From positions 744,001-808,000 of the forward strand of contig NZ_RAHJ01000018.1 of NCBI RefSeq assembly GCF_003605755.1: a stretch of DNA of 64,000 bases. The letters are read 5' to 3'. How positions within the stretch are numbered: position 1 is the first letter of the stretch; each line of letters opens with the position of its first letter. Below are positions 9,176-17,381 of this stretch, piece by piece. The translations under genes were made by a program, and so were the position numbers. The DNA comes from Tsuneonella suprasediminis. Lineage in GTDB: Bacteria > Pseudomonadota > Alphaproteobacteria > Sphingomonadales > Sphingomonadaceae. The notes beneath the pieces are model-generated. The model made no database searches and had not been told where the DNA came from. It saw only the letters and a list, made by a program, of their open reading frames with translations.

Positions 9176-10983
9176 TGTACCGACTAGCAGATTTCACGCC
9201 CGCGCCAGCCGAGAGCGCCGTTCCGGCCGCCGGACAGGGGAAGGTGCAGCTCGAGCGCGAGCCACCGCGCCTGAAGGACCTAGACGAGCTTCCCGAGCGG
9301 GTGACGCCGCGCACCCGAATGTTGATCGTGCAGGGCGATGACCCGGACGATCAGCTCAAGTACGCTTCCCGGTCTGAGGTGACTTTCGCGGTCTGCTGCG
9401 AGCTCGTCCGGGCCGGGTGCGATGATGACACCATCGCGGCTGTGTTGCTGGACCCGGACTTCGGCATCTCTGCCCACACCCGCGCACAGAAGCGGTCCCT
9501 CGAGTATGCTGCCCGGCAGATCGAACGGGCGCGGGCCGAGGCCGAGGAGCCGATGCTCGCCCGGCTGAATGCCGACCACGCCGTGATCTTGTCCTATGGC
9601 AACGCCTGCCGCGTGGTCTCGTGGCAACCGAGCGAGGTGGACCCCAATCGGCAGGAGATGGTCGTCCAGTCCTTCGCTGACTTCAAGAACCGCTACCTGA
9701 ATGTGCGGGTGCAGGTGGGCGTCACGAAGGAGAAAGCCCCGGTCTATGCCCCGGCCGGCAAGTGGTGGCTCGAGCATCCCCTCCGGCGCCAATATCGCAG
9801 CGTGGTGTTCCGACCGAACGAGGAGGTGGACGACCGGCTTGAGTACAACATCTGGCGCGGCCTCGCTGTCCAGCCGCGCGCGGGCGAATGGCCGCTGTTG
9901 CGGGAGTTGATCGAGGACGTGCTCGCTGCCGGAGATCGCGCCGGGGCCAAGTACCTCCTGAATTGGGCCGCCTATGCGGTTCAACGCCCCGAGCGGCGGG
10001 CGGAAGTGGCACTGGTCCTCCGGGGCGGCAAGGGCACCGGCAAGAGCACCTTCGGCCGCCTTATGAGCCGAATATTCGGCCAGCACGGCACGACCATCGC
10101 CAGCTCGCACACGATGACCTCCAACTTCAACAAGCCGCTGCACGATTGCTGCCTCTTGTTCGCGGACGAGGCGCTGGCGCGCGGGGAGGCGAAGGCGGAG
10201 GGGATTATCAAGAGCCTCATCACCGAGCCGAACATCATGATCGAGCCGAAGGGCGTGGACGCCTTCCCGTCGCGCAACCGGCTCAAGGTCATCATCGCAT
10301 CGAACGAGGAGTGGGTTGTCTCGGCCAGTGCGGACGAGCGGCGCTTCGCAGTGTTCGACGTGTCGCCGGATAAGGCCTTCCCGCCGGGGAGCCCGGAGAC
10401 TGACGAGCGGGTCCAGTGGTGGATCAAGTTGAACAACGAGATCGACAACGGCGGCCTCGAGGCCTTCCTGCATGATCTGTTGGCGATGGACCTCGGCAAC
10501 TGGCACCCGCGTCTGGACGTGCCGCAGACGGCCGCCCTGCGTGAACAGAAGATCAAGACCCTCCTGCCGATGCAGGAATGGCTGCTGGACGTGATCGAAG
10601 CCGGAATCATCCCCGGGCAAGCTCCGCACGGGGCCGAGCTGAACGTCCGCTCCTCGAATGAGCGGGACAGGCGTGACGGGCGGCCGGGGCCGCAGGACAC
10701 AAGCGAGAGGGACAGGCGCGACGGGTGCGCCGGACTCTATGACTTGATGCGGCAGTCCAGCCCCGCGCTTCGCAATGTATCGGAGCCGCGCCTAGGCAAA
10801 TTCTTGAAGGAATGGGGGTTCGAGAATTACAAGCACCAGCAGAAGGGCGATTGCTGGCGCGGCTGGATATTTCCGCCGCTGGCGGACCTTCGGGACCGCT
10901 GGCGCAAGGCCTTCGGCGCGTGGGCGTTCGATGAGCCGGAGGACGGCTCCCCGGCCGAGTGGGCGAACGGCGCGCCATACTGA
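9172..10983 (+). CDS. SF3-type replicative helicase (phage/plasmid primase-helicase family)
   Basis: Replicase helicase of the P4/DUF5906-like family, expected to unwind the island origin. From the ATG in the ATGA overlap the protein is 603 residues (a GTG four codons earlier is possible). An N-terminal region of unclear function (1-240) precedes the ATPase: Walker A GGKGTGKST (285-293), Walker B LLFADEA (328-334), sensor Asn377 (IIASN) and an Arg-finger-like ADERRFAVFD (387-396). Near residue 500 a short duplicated ERDRRDG segment looks like a recent tandem repeat. The cluster of iterons begins nine bases after the stop codon, as in satellites whose origin lies next to their replicase. Confidence 0.85.
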   Translation: MMYRLADFTPAPAESAVPAAGQGKVQLEREPPRLKDLDELPERVTPRTRMLIVQGDDPDDQLKYASRSEVTFAVCCELVRAGCDDDTIAAVLLDPDFGISAHTRAQKRSLEYAARQIERARAEAEEPMLARLNADHAVILSYGNACRVVSWQPSEVDPNRQEMVVQSFADFKNRYLNVRVQVGVTKEKAPVYAPAGKWWLEHPLRRQYRSVVFRPNEEVDDRLEYNIWRGLAVQPRAGEWPLLRELIEDVLAAGDRAGAKYLLNWAAYAVQRPERRAEVALVLRGGKGTGKSTFGRLMSRIFGQHGTTIASSHTMTSNFNKPLHDCCLLFADEALARGEAKAEGIIKSLITEPNIMIEPKGVDAFPSRNRLKVIIASNEEWVVSASADERRFAVFDVSPDKAFPPGSPETDERVQWWIKLNNEIDNGGLEAFLHDLLAMDLGNWHPRLDVPQTAALREQKIKTLLPMQEWLLDVIEAGIIPGQAPHGAELNVRSSNERDRRDGRPGPQDTSERDRRDGCAGLYDLMRQSSPALRNVSEPRLGKFLKEWGFENYKHQQKGDCWRGWIFPPLADLRDRWRKAFGAWAFDEPEDGSPAEWANGAPY

Positions 10984-10991
10984 CCCCGGCA

Positions 10992-11242
10992 AGACGGGTC
11001 CGCAGGCGGGTCGCAGACGGGTTCACCTCGCCCGAAACCACGCAAATTGTGGGTCGCAGACGGGTTAGACGGGTAGGCGGGTCGCGCGGCAATTCAGCGC
11101 GATAGGGAACCCAAAGGGGGGTCGGAGGCGGGCGCTTCGATTATTCCTGACCTCCTATCTAACCCGTCTAACCCGTCTAACCAGTCTTTCTCCAAGGTTT
11201 CTGCGGCTCTCCGGCAGACGGGTTTAGGCTCCGCAGACGGGT
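10992..11242. repeat. Iteron array, candidate replication origin of the island
   Basis: Eight perfect copies of AGACGGGT. Six are direct (10992, 11015, 11058, 11067, 11216, 11235) and two inverted (11162, 11171); three near-copies lie at 11004, 11075 and 11180. Two triplets with 8-9-base spacing, in opposite orientation, face each other across 79 bases (11083-11161). The whole lies in the 464-base gap directly after the helicase gene. Iterons beside a replicase gene are the hallmark of plasmid and satellite origins; the role is inferred, the repeats are seen. The rest of the gap to 11447 holds no further gene that can be supported. Confidence 0.65.
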
Positions 11243-11447
11243 CGAGCCGTCTTGTTGGGCTTATGCCTGGGCCATGTGGCCTGCCGCCTGCCGTTGTGGC
11301 CGTCTGGCCTAACGCGCGCGGGCGCGAGATCGGCGCGGCCGGAGCCGGAGCTGGCCCTATCCGAGGGCAAGGCCGCCGGATGCCGCGCCATCGTTTCCAC
11401 ATCGCCGTGCCTGCACCCCGGCCGAGGGTAGCGGCGAGGGGTAGCGG

Positions 11448-12131
11448 TCAGGCGTTCCGGGCGATGCTCTGGTCCAGCGCGGCAATCTGTTTTCTCAGTC
11501 CGTCGATTGTGCCCTGTTGGGCATCCTTGAGCGTCCGATTGGCTTTCCATGCGGCACTGACCTTGGCGCTTGCCTGCTTTGCGCCCTCGTCGGCTCTTTG
11601 GAGGACCTCGGCCCACTGGTCGTCAGTCATGGAGTAATCTTCGCCATGCTGGTCATTCCACGCAGGCCAATGCACATCGCTCAGCGTATCGGTGAGGTCC
11701 TTGAGTGCCGCCTTAAGCGCGGTCTTTGCCGCCTCCACGGGCGCGTCCTCGGTGCCTTCGAGGGTGACAAGATACCAGTCTAAGGCTCCCTGAATCATCT
11801 GCTCCACGCCATGCGCGTCATGCTCGCCTATCTCGATGGGCTCGCCTACCGGGTCGCTCGTCACCCGCTGCGCAGTCCACAGTGGTTCGTCTATCGACTT
11901 GGCGACCCGCGCGGCGCGCTCCTCGGCCTCGCGCAGACGAATGGCGAGCGTTTCCCGATGCATTATCCGGGTCTGGAGATTGCTGTCTTTCAGTTGTCGC
12001 CAAACGGGAGCTCCGGCGTACCAAGCCGCGCCGATTGCCGCTGCGCCAGTAATAAGCGTCTGGTAGTTGTAAATGAAGTTGCCCGCTGCCGCGAAGAACG
12101 CCGCAAACAGATGTGGAGCGGTAGCTACCAT
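11448..12131 (-). CDS. Hypothetical membrane-anchored coiled protein of the island
   Basis: No family recognised. The 227-residue protein starts at an ATG with GGGGGA upstream; the open frame extends further but without a ribosome-binding site. A hydrophobic stretch at about residues 8-40 (FAAFFAAAGN through GAAWYAG) predicts one or two membrane passes. The remainder is charged and helical, with a coiled-coil-like segment rich in Arg/Glu near 55-80 and another at the C-terminus. It runs against the rest of the island and is flanked on both sides by paired GGGGTAGCG motifs (11426-11446 and 12231-12252). Membrane anchoring could suit an exclusion or defence role, but that is a guess. Confidence 0.55.
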   Translation of the reverse strand: MVATAPHLFAAFFAAAGNFIYNYQTLITGAAAIGAAWYAGAPVWRQLKDSNLQTRIMHRETLAIRLREAEERAARVAKSIDEPLWTAQRVTSDPVGEPIEIGEHDAHGVEQMIQGALDWYLVTLEGTEDAPVEAAKTALKAALKDLTDTLSDVHWPAWNDQHGEDYSMTDDQWAEVLQRADEGAKQASAKVSAAWKANRTLKDAQQGTIDGLRKQIAALDQSIARNA

Positions 12132-12259
12132 CGTGATCCCCCAATGCCCCCCGGAGCCTGCCCTCTCAACGGGCCGGGCCGCCCGCCGCCGCTCCATCTT
12201 TTCCGTGACCGCCGTATGGCGGTGAGAAAGGGGGTAGCGGCACGGGGTAGCGCGCTGTC

Positions 12260-12577
12260 TTAAGCCGAAGCCTTCTTGTAGCCGATCTTCTTGAGGAATT
12301 CAGGCCAGCCATAATACCGATCGGCTCCCGGTCGGGGCTCCACGCCGTGCTTTTCGAGCGCCGCAAGTATGTCCACGTCTGGGCCGTGCTTCTCTTCGTC
12401 CGCAGTCAGCTCCATCTTAGAGAAGCCCGATGACATATACTCCCGGAAACTCACCGTGAGTAAACGATCAGGTGGGGGGTCGCGGTGGGTCCATCCAGCA
12501 AAGTCAATCTTGCTGCTACCTCGGACCCAGCCGTTCGGCGTGAGGTGCATTTCGTCAATTTCGTCACTTGCCGACAT
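12260..12577 (-). CDS. Hypothetical protein of the island
   Basis: A 105-residue acidic protein with no family I recognise and no membrane segment or signal peptide. The middle carries FREYMSSGFSKMELTADEEK and the end is WPEFLKKIGYKKASA. A GGGAGAAG element lies upstream of the ATG on the minus strand. It is oriented with the membrane protein gene to its left and divergent from the TerS-like gene, so a promoter for each direction should lie in 12578-12715. Possibly a small regulator. Confidence 0.5.
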   Translation of the reverse strand: MSASDEIDEMHLTPNGWVRGSSKIDFAGWTHRDPPPDRLLTVSFREYMSSGFSKMELTADEEKHGPDVDILAALEKHGVEPRPGADRYYGWPEFLKKIGYKKASA

Positions 12578-12715
12578 TTTGCTTGCTTCTCCCTGAGGCC
12601 GACATTGTCGACCCGAGCATTAAATGTGTGATCAGGCGCGTGATTTTCAACCTGCTGAGTTTCTCATCAACGCCCCGCCGTTCGTTCCGTTGGCCCCGCC
12701 AGCTATCGTTCGGCC

Positions 12716-13216
12716 ATGAAGCTGACCGACCGCCGCAAGAGGGCCTTTCTCAAGGAATTGGAGCTGCACGGCATTGCGACCCGGGCCGCCCGCGCCGCCA
12801 GCCCCCGCGCGTCCAGCCGGTACGGCGCAATCCAGACCTTCAAGGACGAGCGGGCGCGTGACCCCGAGTTCGCCCGACAATGGGACGAAGCGATGCAGTC
12901 GGCCGAGGCCAGCATCGAGCACGAGATTTACCGCCGCGCGCAGGAAGGCTGGGACGAGCCAATCTATGGGGGGCGTCACCGTGAGCGCATCGTCGGCACG
13001 GTCCGCAAATACAGCGACCGCCTGCTCGAGCTGCGCGCCAAGGCCCTGCTGCCCGCGTACCGTGAAATCTCGTCGGTGTCCGTCAATGGCCGCGTGACGC
13101 ACAATCTCGATGCCGGTGTCTTGGGCGATGCCGTGGCGAAGGTCGCTGTGCAGATGGCCGAAGGCCTGCGGTCGCTGCCCGCCCCGGCCCGGATGATCGA
13201 AAATGAACCGCGATAG
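12716..13216 (+). CDS. Terminase-small-subunit-like protein (orphan)
   Basis: A 166-residue protein matching the HTH terminase small subunit pattern of many tailed phages: an N-terminal helix-turn-helix (RKRAFLKELELHGIATRAAR), then DPEFARQWDEAMQSAE, EIYRRAQEGWDEPIYGG and the signature IVGTVRKYSDRLLELRAKAL. In phages TerS recognises the packaging site and directs the large subunit. No large subunit is encoded here. In staphylococcal satellites an orphan TerS diverts the helper phage's packaging machinery to the satellite genome, and that is the favoured reading. It opens a rightward gene string in which each gene overlaps or nearly touches the next. Confidence 0.65.
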   Translation: MKLTDRRKRAFLKELELHGIATRAARAASPRASSRYGAIQTFKDERARDPEFARQWDEAMQSAEASIEHEIYRRAQEGWDEPIYGGRHRERIVGTVRKYSDRLLELRAKALLPAYREISSVSVNGRVTHNLDAGVLGDAVAKVAVQMAEGLRSLPAPARMIENEPR

Positions 13217-13616
13217 AGCCCTCGATGACCTCGCCTTCATGGTGGGTTGCCAGATGATGGGGCCGGACGGCCGCCGGGCGCTTCGCATGTCGCTGTTGAT
13301 GGAGATGGGCGAGGAAGCCCCGGGCACCCCTGAGCTCGCCGTCCTGTGGCACGAGGACCGCCTGATGCGCGGGGAACGCGAGCCGGTGTCGGTCTATGAC
13401 CGCTGGGTGCTGGCGCGCGCCCGGGACGCGGCCGAGCGACCCATCTTCGATGAACACTTCTGGCGAATGCGCCGTGTTGACCTCATTCGCGCGGGCTTCG
13501 ACCGCAAGGAGGCCCGCGACGTGATCGCCGCCATCCGCCTGTCCTTGGGCCATGCGCCCGCCATCGAAAATGACGAAGGAGACGACAATGGGAATTTGGA
13601 ACAGCAAGCGGCCTGA
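13203..13616 (+). CDS. Hypothetical protein of the island, TerS operon
   Basis: A 137-residue soluble protein, no family recognised. It begins 14 bases inside the end of the TerS-like gene, so translation is coupled. It is rich in Arg and Glu and predicted mostly helical (for example LIRAGFDRKEARDVIAAIRL), with an acidic tail (ENDEGDDNGN). Position beside TerS suggests a role in packaging or in altering helper particles, but nothing in the sequence proves it. Confidence 0.6.
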   Translation: MNRDRALDDLAFMVGCQMMGPDGRRALRMSLLMEMGEEAPGTPELAVLWHEDRLMRGEREPVSVYDRWVLARARDAAERPIFDEHFWRMRRVDLIRAGFDRKEARDVIAAIRLSLGHAPAIENDEGDDNGNLEQQAA

Positions 13617-14001
13617 CGGCCCGGAGCCGGAGGCAATCGCCCAACCGGACCGCCTGAGCGAGATCGCCACCGACAAGGCCGAGGCCGCTGCCCGCTTCTC
13701 GTCCGCTATCGCCGCCGCCGGGGAGGCGATGGTCGCGCTCTTCGATGCCGACCGGGCATTCCTCGCTGAGTACCGGCGCCGCCACGGCTCGGAGGCCTAT
13801 TCGCCCTCCCGCATGATGCACCAATTTCGCGGCTCGCTGTTGGGCGAGCTCGAGCTGAATGCCCCGGACCTGCTCTCGCACCTGAATCAGCCGCGCCAGT
13901 CCCGGGCGCGGGCGGAGACGGTCGCATCGTTGATAGCCCGGCAGGTCGAGAATGACCTCTCCTCCGTGCCGCAACCTCAGCCGAAGGAACCATCACAATG
14001 A
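13588..14001 (+). CDS. Hypothetical helical protein of the island, TerS operon
   Basis: A 137-residue protein from an ATG with AAGGAG six bases upstream; the open frame has an earlier ATG at 13552 but this ribosome-binding site favours 13588. The start lies 28 bases inside the preceding gene. The centre is Ala-rich and helical (KAEAAARFSSAIAAAGEAM), with a Pro/Gln tail (SSVPQPQPKEPSQ). No family recognised. It overlaps the next gene by four bases (ATGA). Confidence 0.55.
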   Translation: MGIWNSKRPDGPEPEAIAQPDRLSEIATDKAEAAARFSSAIAAAGEAMVALFDADRAFLAEYRRRHGSEAYSPSRMMHQFRGSLLGELELNAPDLLSHLNQPRQSRARAETVASLIARQVENDLSSVPQPQPKEPSQ

Positions 14002-14372
14002 CTGTACCCAAGAAGCAAATCATCCGGTCGATGACCGTTGACGAGATTTCGACCGTGGACGTGCCCGCACAGAAGGGCGCCACCGCCGTCCTGCTCAAGA
14101 ACGGCGCCACCCCCATCCGCAAGAACGCTGCCGAAGTGGCGGCCGGGACGGCGGAGCCGCTGTATAAGGCGGCCGAGTACGGGGACGCGATGATGGCGCG
14201 CGCCGGGGAGATCGCCGTGGAGAAGGGCTGTACGCCCGGACAGGCGCTCCTCGACCACTCCGGCACCGATAGCGTGCTGATCGAGCTGGCCTGTGCCGAG
14301 CGCTCGGCCGAGATCGCCTTCCGCAAGGTCCGCACCGATGCGGTCTATGATTCGAGCCCACAGTGGAGCTGA
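13998..14372 (+). CDS. Small protein with a phage XkdF/prohead-protease-like motif
   Basis: A 124-residue protein. Its N-terminus, VDEISTVDVPAQKGATAVLL followed by Lys, resembles the stretch found in XkdF-type and other phage prohead assembly proteins (EISLVDRPANPGA...K). The remaining sequence is helical and of no recognised family. It is far too short to be a complete protease. If the resemblance is real it may be a relic or a decoy acting on helper capsid assembly, as satellite proteins such as P4 Sid or SaPI CpmB do; this is inference only. It overlaps both neighbours. Confidence 0.5.
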   Translation: MTVPKKQIIRSMTVDEISTVDVPAQKGATAVLLKNGATPIRKNAAEVAAGTAEPLYKAAEYGDAMMARAGEIAVEKGCTPGQALLDHSGTDSVLIELACAERSAEIAFRKVRTDAVYDSSPQWS

Positions 14373-14698
14373 CCCCGGAGGCGGCCCGCAACGGCTATCT
14401 CGCCCTGTTCGATGACCGGACCCGGGAGGCGCACCTGGCCGCGCTGATCGACGCCCGAATCAACGAACCGAGCCGCTGGCCCACCGTCGCAATCGTCCGC
14501 AAGATCGCACGGCTGTTCGAGGTCCCGGCGGCCGAGCTCGGTGCCTTCTTTGGGCTGTTGTGCCAGCCGGGCGCCCGGGGCGGGGTATGGGTGGACGTGA
14601 TCCGCTCGCCCGACACGGCCGAGCTGGTCTCGGTCGAGGCCCTGTCCCGGCGGCAGCTCGTCTCCTTGGGCATGATGCGGACGATGGTGGCTGGCTGA
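14363..14698 (+). CDS. Hypothetical protein of the island
   Basis: A 111-residue protein with a GTG start placed ten bases inside the end of the preceding gene. No family recognised. It is soluble and helical; the segment WPTVAIVRKIARLFEVPAAE resembles the first helices of Cro/C1-type DNA-binding domains, though too weakly to call. It ends three bases before the next small gene. Confidence 0.45.
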   Translation: MELTPEAARNGYLALFDDRTREAHLAALIDARINEPSRWPTVAIVRKIARLFEVPAAELGAFFGLLCQPGARGGVWVDVIRSPDTAELVSVEALSRRQLVSLGMMRTMVAG

Positions 14699-14701
14699 CC
14701 G

Positions 14702-14884
14702 ATGGGGTGGCCGAGCTATCTCCCGTCGCCCAACCGGCGCCGCGATGTGCACGGGGAGCCGGAGCCGATGCAGACCCGGCCGTGCCTGCGTTGCCGCAAG
14801 CCCTTCGAGAGCGAGGGCGCGCATAATCGGCTCTGCCGTCCGTGCACAAACAGGGCGGGGGAGACGAGCCCCTTTGCACTATAG
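14702..14884 (+). CDS. Small zinc-ribbon-like protein
   Basis: A 60-residue protein with two CxxC knuckles (CLRC and CRPC, 16 residues between them) forming a probable zinc ribbon. A second ATG at 14768 with GGGGAG nine bases upstream would give only the 38-residue finger, and may be the real start. Such small ribbon proteins are common in phages and satellites near regulators. Last small gene before the RloC-like ATPase. Confidence 0.5.
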   Translation: MGWPSYLPSPNRRRDVHGEPEPMQTRPCLRCRKPFESEGAHNRLCRPCTNRAGETSPFAL

Positions 14885-14954
14885 TTGAACCAATCGAGAA
14901 CAATACTGGCGAACACCTTTGACTCTCAGGTGTTTCCGAGTCAGCTATTTGTTC

Positions 14955-17294
14955 ATGTTCAGCAAGTTCGTCATTCGCAATGTGGGGGTATTGCGTGCGT
15001 TCGACACGCCGGGGTCCCCAAAGCTCTCGCAGCTCACGCTGTTCTATGGAGGGAACGGGAGGGGAAAATCGACCCTGACCTCAGTCCTCCGGGCGGCCCG
15101 GGATGGTTGCTCAAACACTGTCCTCGCTCGCCAATCTTTGGGCAATGGTGGCGCCGCGCCGGATGTCACCCTCATCGCTGACGCCGGGAATATCCGCTTC
15201 GAGAATGGCAAGTGGAAGTCAAAGAGCGCGCCAATCGAGGTGTTCGACACCACCTTCATTGCCGACAACATCTATGCGGGCGAGCTGACCGAGCTGGCCC
15301 ATGATCGCGGTCTCTTCACAGTCATCATCGGCAAGGACGGCGTGCGGCTGGCAACCCACCTCGAGCACTTCAACGAGATCAACCGCAAGACGGCTGCGGA
15401 ATTGAAGGCGGCCGAAACGGCCCTTGCCGAGGACAAGCCCGCCGACATGGGGCTGGACGAGTTCTTCGCGCTGGCGCCCAACCCCGATTACGACAAGCGC
15501 CTCGAGGATGCCGAGCGCGCTGTGAAAGCGGTCCAGCAGGCGGACAAGATCGCTGCCCTAAAGCAGCTCGAGGAGCTGCCCGTCCCCGCTCTCCCGGCCG
15601 GGATGGCCGCCGCCCTCGCTAGCACCGTCGCTGACATTGATACCTCGGCTCGGGACCGCTTGCTCGAGCACTTCACCCGCTTCCACCTCGACAAGAAGGC
15701 CGAGGAGTGGATCGGCTACGGCTTGGACCACATCCACGATGATTCCTGCCCCTTCTGTGGGCGCGAGGACGTGGATCAGGCGGGCATGGTCACGCTGTAT
15801 GGGCAAATCTTCGGGGACACCTACAAGGCCCATCTAGCGACGGTCCGGGAGCTCGGGGTCGAGGTCGATAGTGCGTTGGGCGAGGACACCCGCACCGGCC
15901 TGACTGCCAAGGTCGAGACGAATGCCGAGGCGGCCCGCAAATGGGGCGAATACGTCCGGCTGGATAAGCCACTCCCGGAGATGGCCGAGCTCGGTCCCGT
16001 GATCGCGGACGCCCACAAAGCGGCCAAGTCGCTGTGCGATAAGAAGCGCGCGTCCCCGTTGGACAAGCTCGAGGCCGAGGCGGAGCTCTCTGAGATCGCC
16101 GCCAAGATCACGGCCGCAAATGACCTCATCAATGCATACAACGAGGCCGTTGTCGCCATCAATGACGCCACTGCGAAGGTCTCGACCGCCACGCCGACCA
16201 ACTTGGCGGTCGCACAGGCGACCCGCGACAACGTGAAGAAGCGCATCGCCCGGCATGATGCGGGGGTACAGAAGCGGGTCGATGCCTACTTCCGAGCCAA
16301 GAAGCGGGACGCGCGGACGCGCAAGACCCGGACCTACATCCAGAAGAAGCTCAAGGACGTGAACGAGGCCTCGGCCGCGCAGTACCACAGCCGCGTGAAT
16401 CACTACCTCGGCCGCTTCGGCGCCAGCTTCACCATCTCGAAGATCACCAACAGTATGCAGGGCAACTCGGGCCAAGTGGACTACGGGTTGCTCATTAAGG
16501 GCGAGACCGTCGCGCGCGGACGGGGGCGGCAGGCGGACGCCATCCCCTCATTCCGCAACACGCTGTCGGCCGGGGACAAGACCACGCTCGCCTTCGCCTT
16601 CTTCCTCGCCATGCTCGACAGCGACACAGGCCTCGCCGGGAAGACAGTGGTGGTCGATGACCCGCTAAGCAGCCACGACAGCCATCGCCGGTATATGACG
16701 GTCGAGGTCATCAAGGAGCTGTGCGGCCGCTGCCGCCAGATGATCGTGCTGTCCCACGACGAGCACTTGCTCCTCGACATCGAGGCCCGTTGCGCGGGCA
16801 CCCCATGCACGGCCTTCAAGATCGACTTCGCCACCGGGGGCCAATGGTCGGAGGCCTCGGTCGTGGACTTGGACCTCCTTTGTCGGGCTCGGCACATCGA
16901 GATGATTGACGAGCTGACCGCCTACGTTGATCGGAACGAGGGCGATCATGCCAAGGTGGCCCTCACGGTGCGCCGGGTCCTCGAGACTCACTACAGGCGA
17001 TACCGGGCTTATTTCACCCCCGATCAAAACCTCGGCTCCATCGTCAAGGCGATTGCGAGCGAGGGATCGTCGCACCCCTGCCATCGGGACCTCACTCAGC
17101 TCGACCGCTGCAACAATGCGACGTGTGACGACCATCACGGCGAGAATGCCAACACGGGAAGCGCCCGCACGCTCGGCCCCGACGAGGTGAAGGTGATCGC
17201 CACCGACGCACTCGAGCTCATCGGCGCGCGGCGGCCCGCTTCGAGCTCGCATGCCTCGGCTGGGGCCGCTGCGACGGCCGCTCCTGTGTCGTGA
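14955..17294 (+). CDS. RloC-like AAA_13 ATPase, candidate anti-phage effector
   Basis: A 779-residue ABC-type ATPase of the AAA_13 group, which includes RloC and PrrC, tRNA-cleaving proteins that abort phage infection. Seen: Walker A GGNGRGKST (32-40), coiled-coil-rich middle with a zinc-hook-like CPFCG (265-269), ABC signature LSAGDK (537-542), Walker B TVVVDDPLSSHD (564-575) and switch His LSHDEH (599-604). The C-terminal domain has Arg673-x3-Glu677 followed by His707/His710, comparable to the Arg-x3-Glu...His triad of PrrC-type anticodon nucleases. Length and order fit RloC. The ATG at 14955 starts the ATPase fold; an upstream TTG is less likely. It sits at the element's right end, a usual cargo position for defence genes. 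Nuclease activity is inferred. Confidence 0.7.
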   Translation: MFSKFVIRNVGVLRAFDTPGSPKLSQLTLFYGGNGRGKSTLTSVLRAARDGCSNTVLARQSLGNGGAAPDVTLIADAGNIRFENGKWKSKSAPIEVFDTTFIADNIYAGELTELAHDRGLFTVIIGKDGVRLATHLEHFNEINRKTAAELKAAETALAEDKPADMGLDEFFALAPNPDYDKRLEDAERAVKAVQQADKIAALKQLEELPVPALPAGMAAALASTVADIDTSARDRLLEHFTRFHLDKKAEEWIGYGLDHIHDDSCPFCGREDVDQAGMVTLYGQIFGDTYKAHLATVRELGVEVDSALGEDTRTGLTAKVETNAEAARKWGEYVRLDKPLPEMAELGPVIADAHKAAKSLCDKKRASPLDKLEAEAELSEIAAKITAANDLINAYNEAVVAINDATAKVSTATPTNLAVAQATRDNVKKRIARHDAGVQKRVDAYFRAKKRDARTRKTRTYIQKKLKDVNEASAAQYHSRVNHYLGRFGASFTISKITNSMQGNSGQVDYGLLIKGETVARGRGRQADAIPSFRNTLSAGDKTTLAFAFFLAMLDSDTGLAGKTVVVDDPLSSHDSHRRYMTVEVIKELCGRCRQMIVLSHDEHLLLDIEARCAGTPCTAFKIDFATGGQWSEASVVDLDLLCRARHIEMIDELTAYVDRNEGDHAKVALTVRRVLETHYRRYRAYFTPDQNLGSIVKAIASEGSSHPCHRDLTQLDRCNNATCDDHHGENANTGSARTLGPDEVKVIATDALELIGARRPASSSHASAGAAATAAPVS

Positions 17295-17302
17295 AATCTC
17301 GA

Positions 17303-17327
17303 GGGGTAGCGAGAGATACGCTACCCC
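17303..17327 (+). terminator. Inverted GGGGTAGCG repeat after the RloC-like gene
   Basis: GGGGTAGCG at 17303-17311 and CGCTACCCC at 17319-17327 form a perfect nine-base-pair hairpin with a seven-base loop, nine bases after the stop codon. No U-run follows, so termination is uncertain. The same nonamer recurs elsewhere in the island and may instead be a protein-binding site. Confidence 0.4.
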
Positions 17328-17381
17328 GAGAATACCCCGGTGTGGAATGGTGGGACCATCTTTCCAGCTAAGTGCCTGAAA

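Noticed and set aside
9280-10629. 449-codon leftward open frame opposite the helicase gene
   Set aside because: Mirror frame of a high-GC gene; no recognisable domain, and the plus-strand frame has full helicase motifs.
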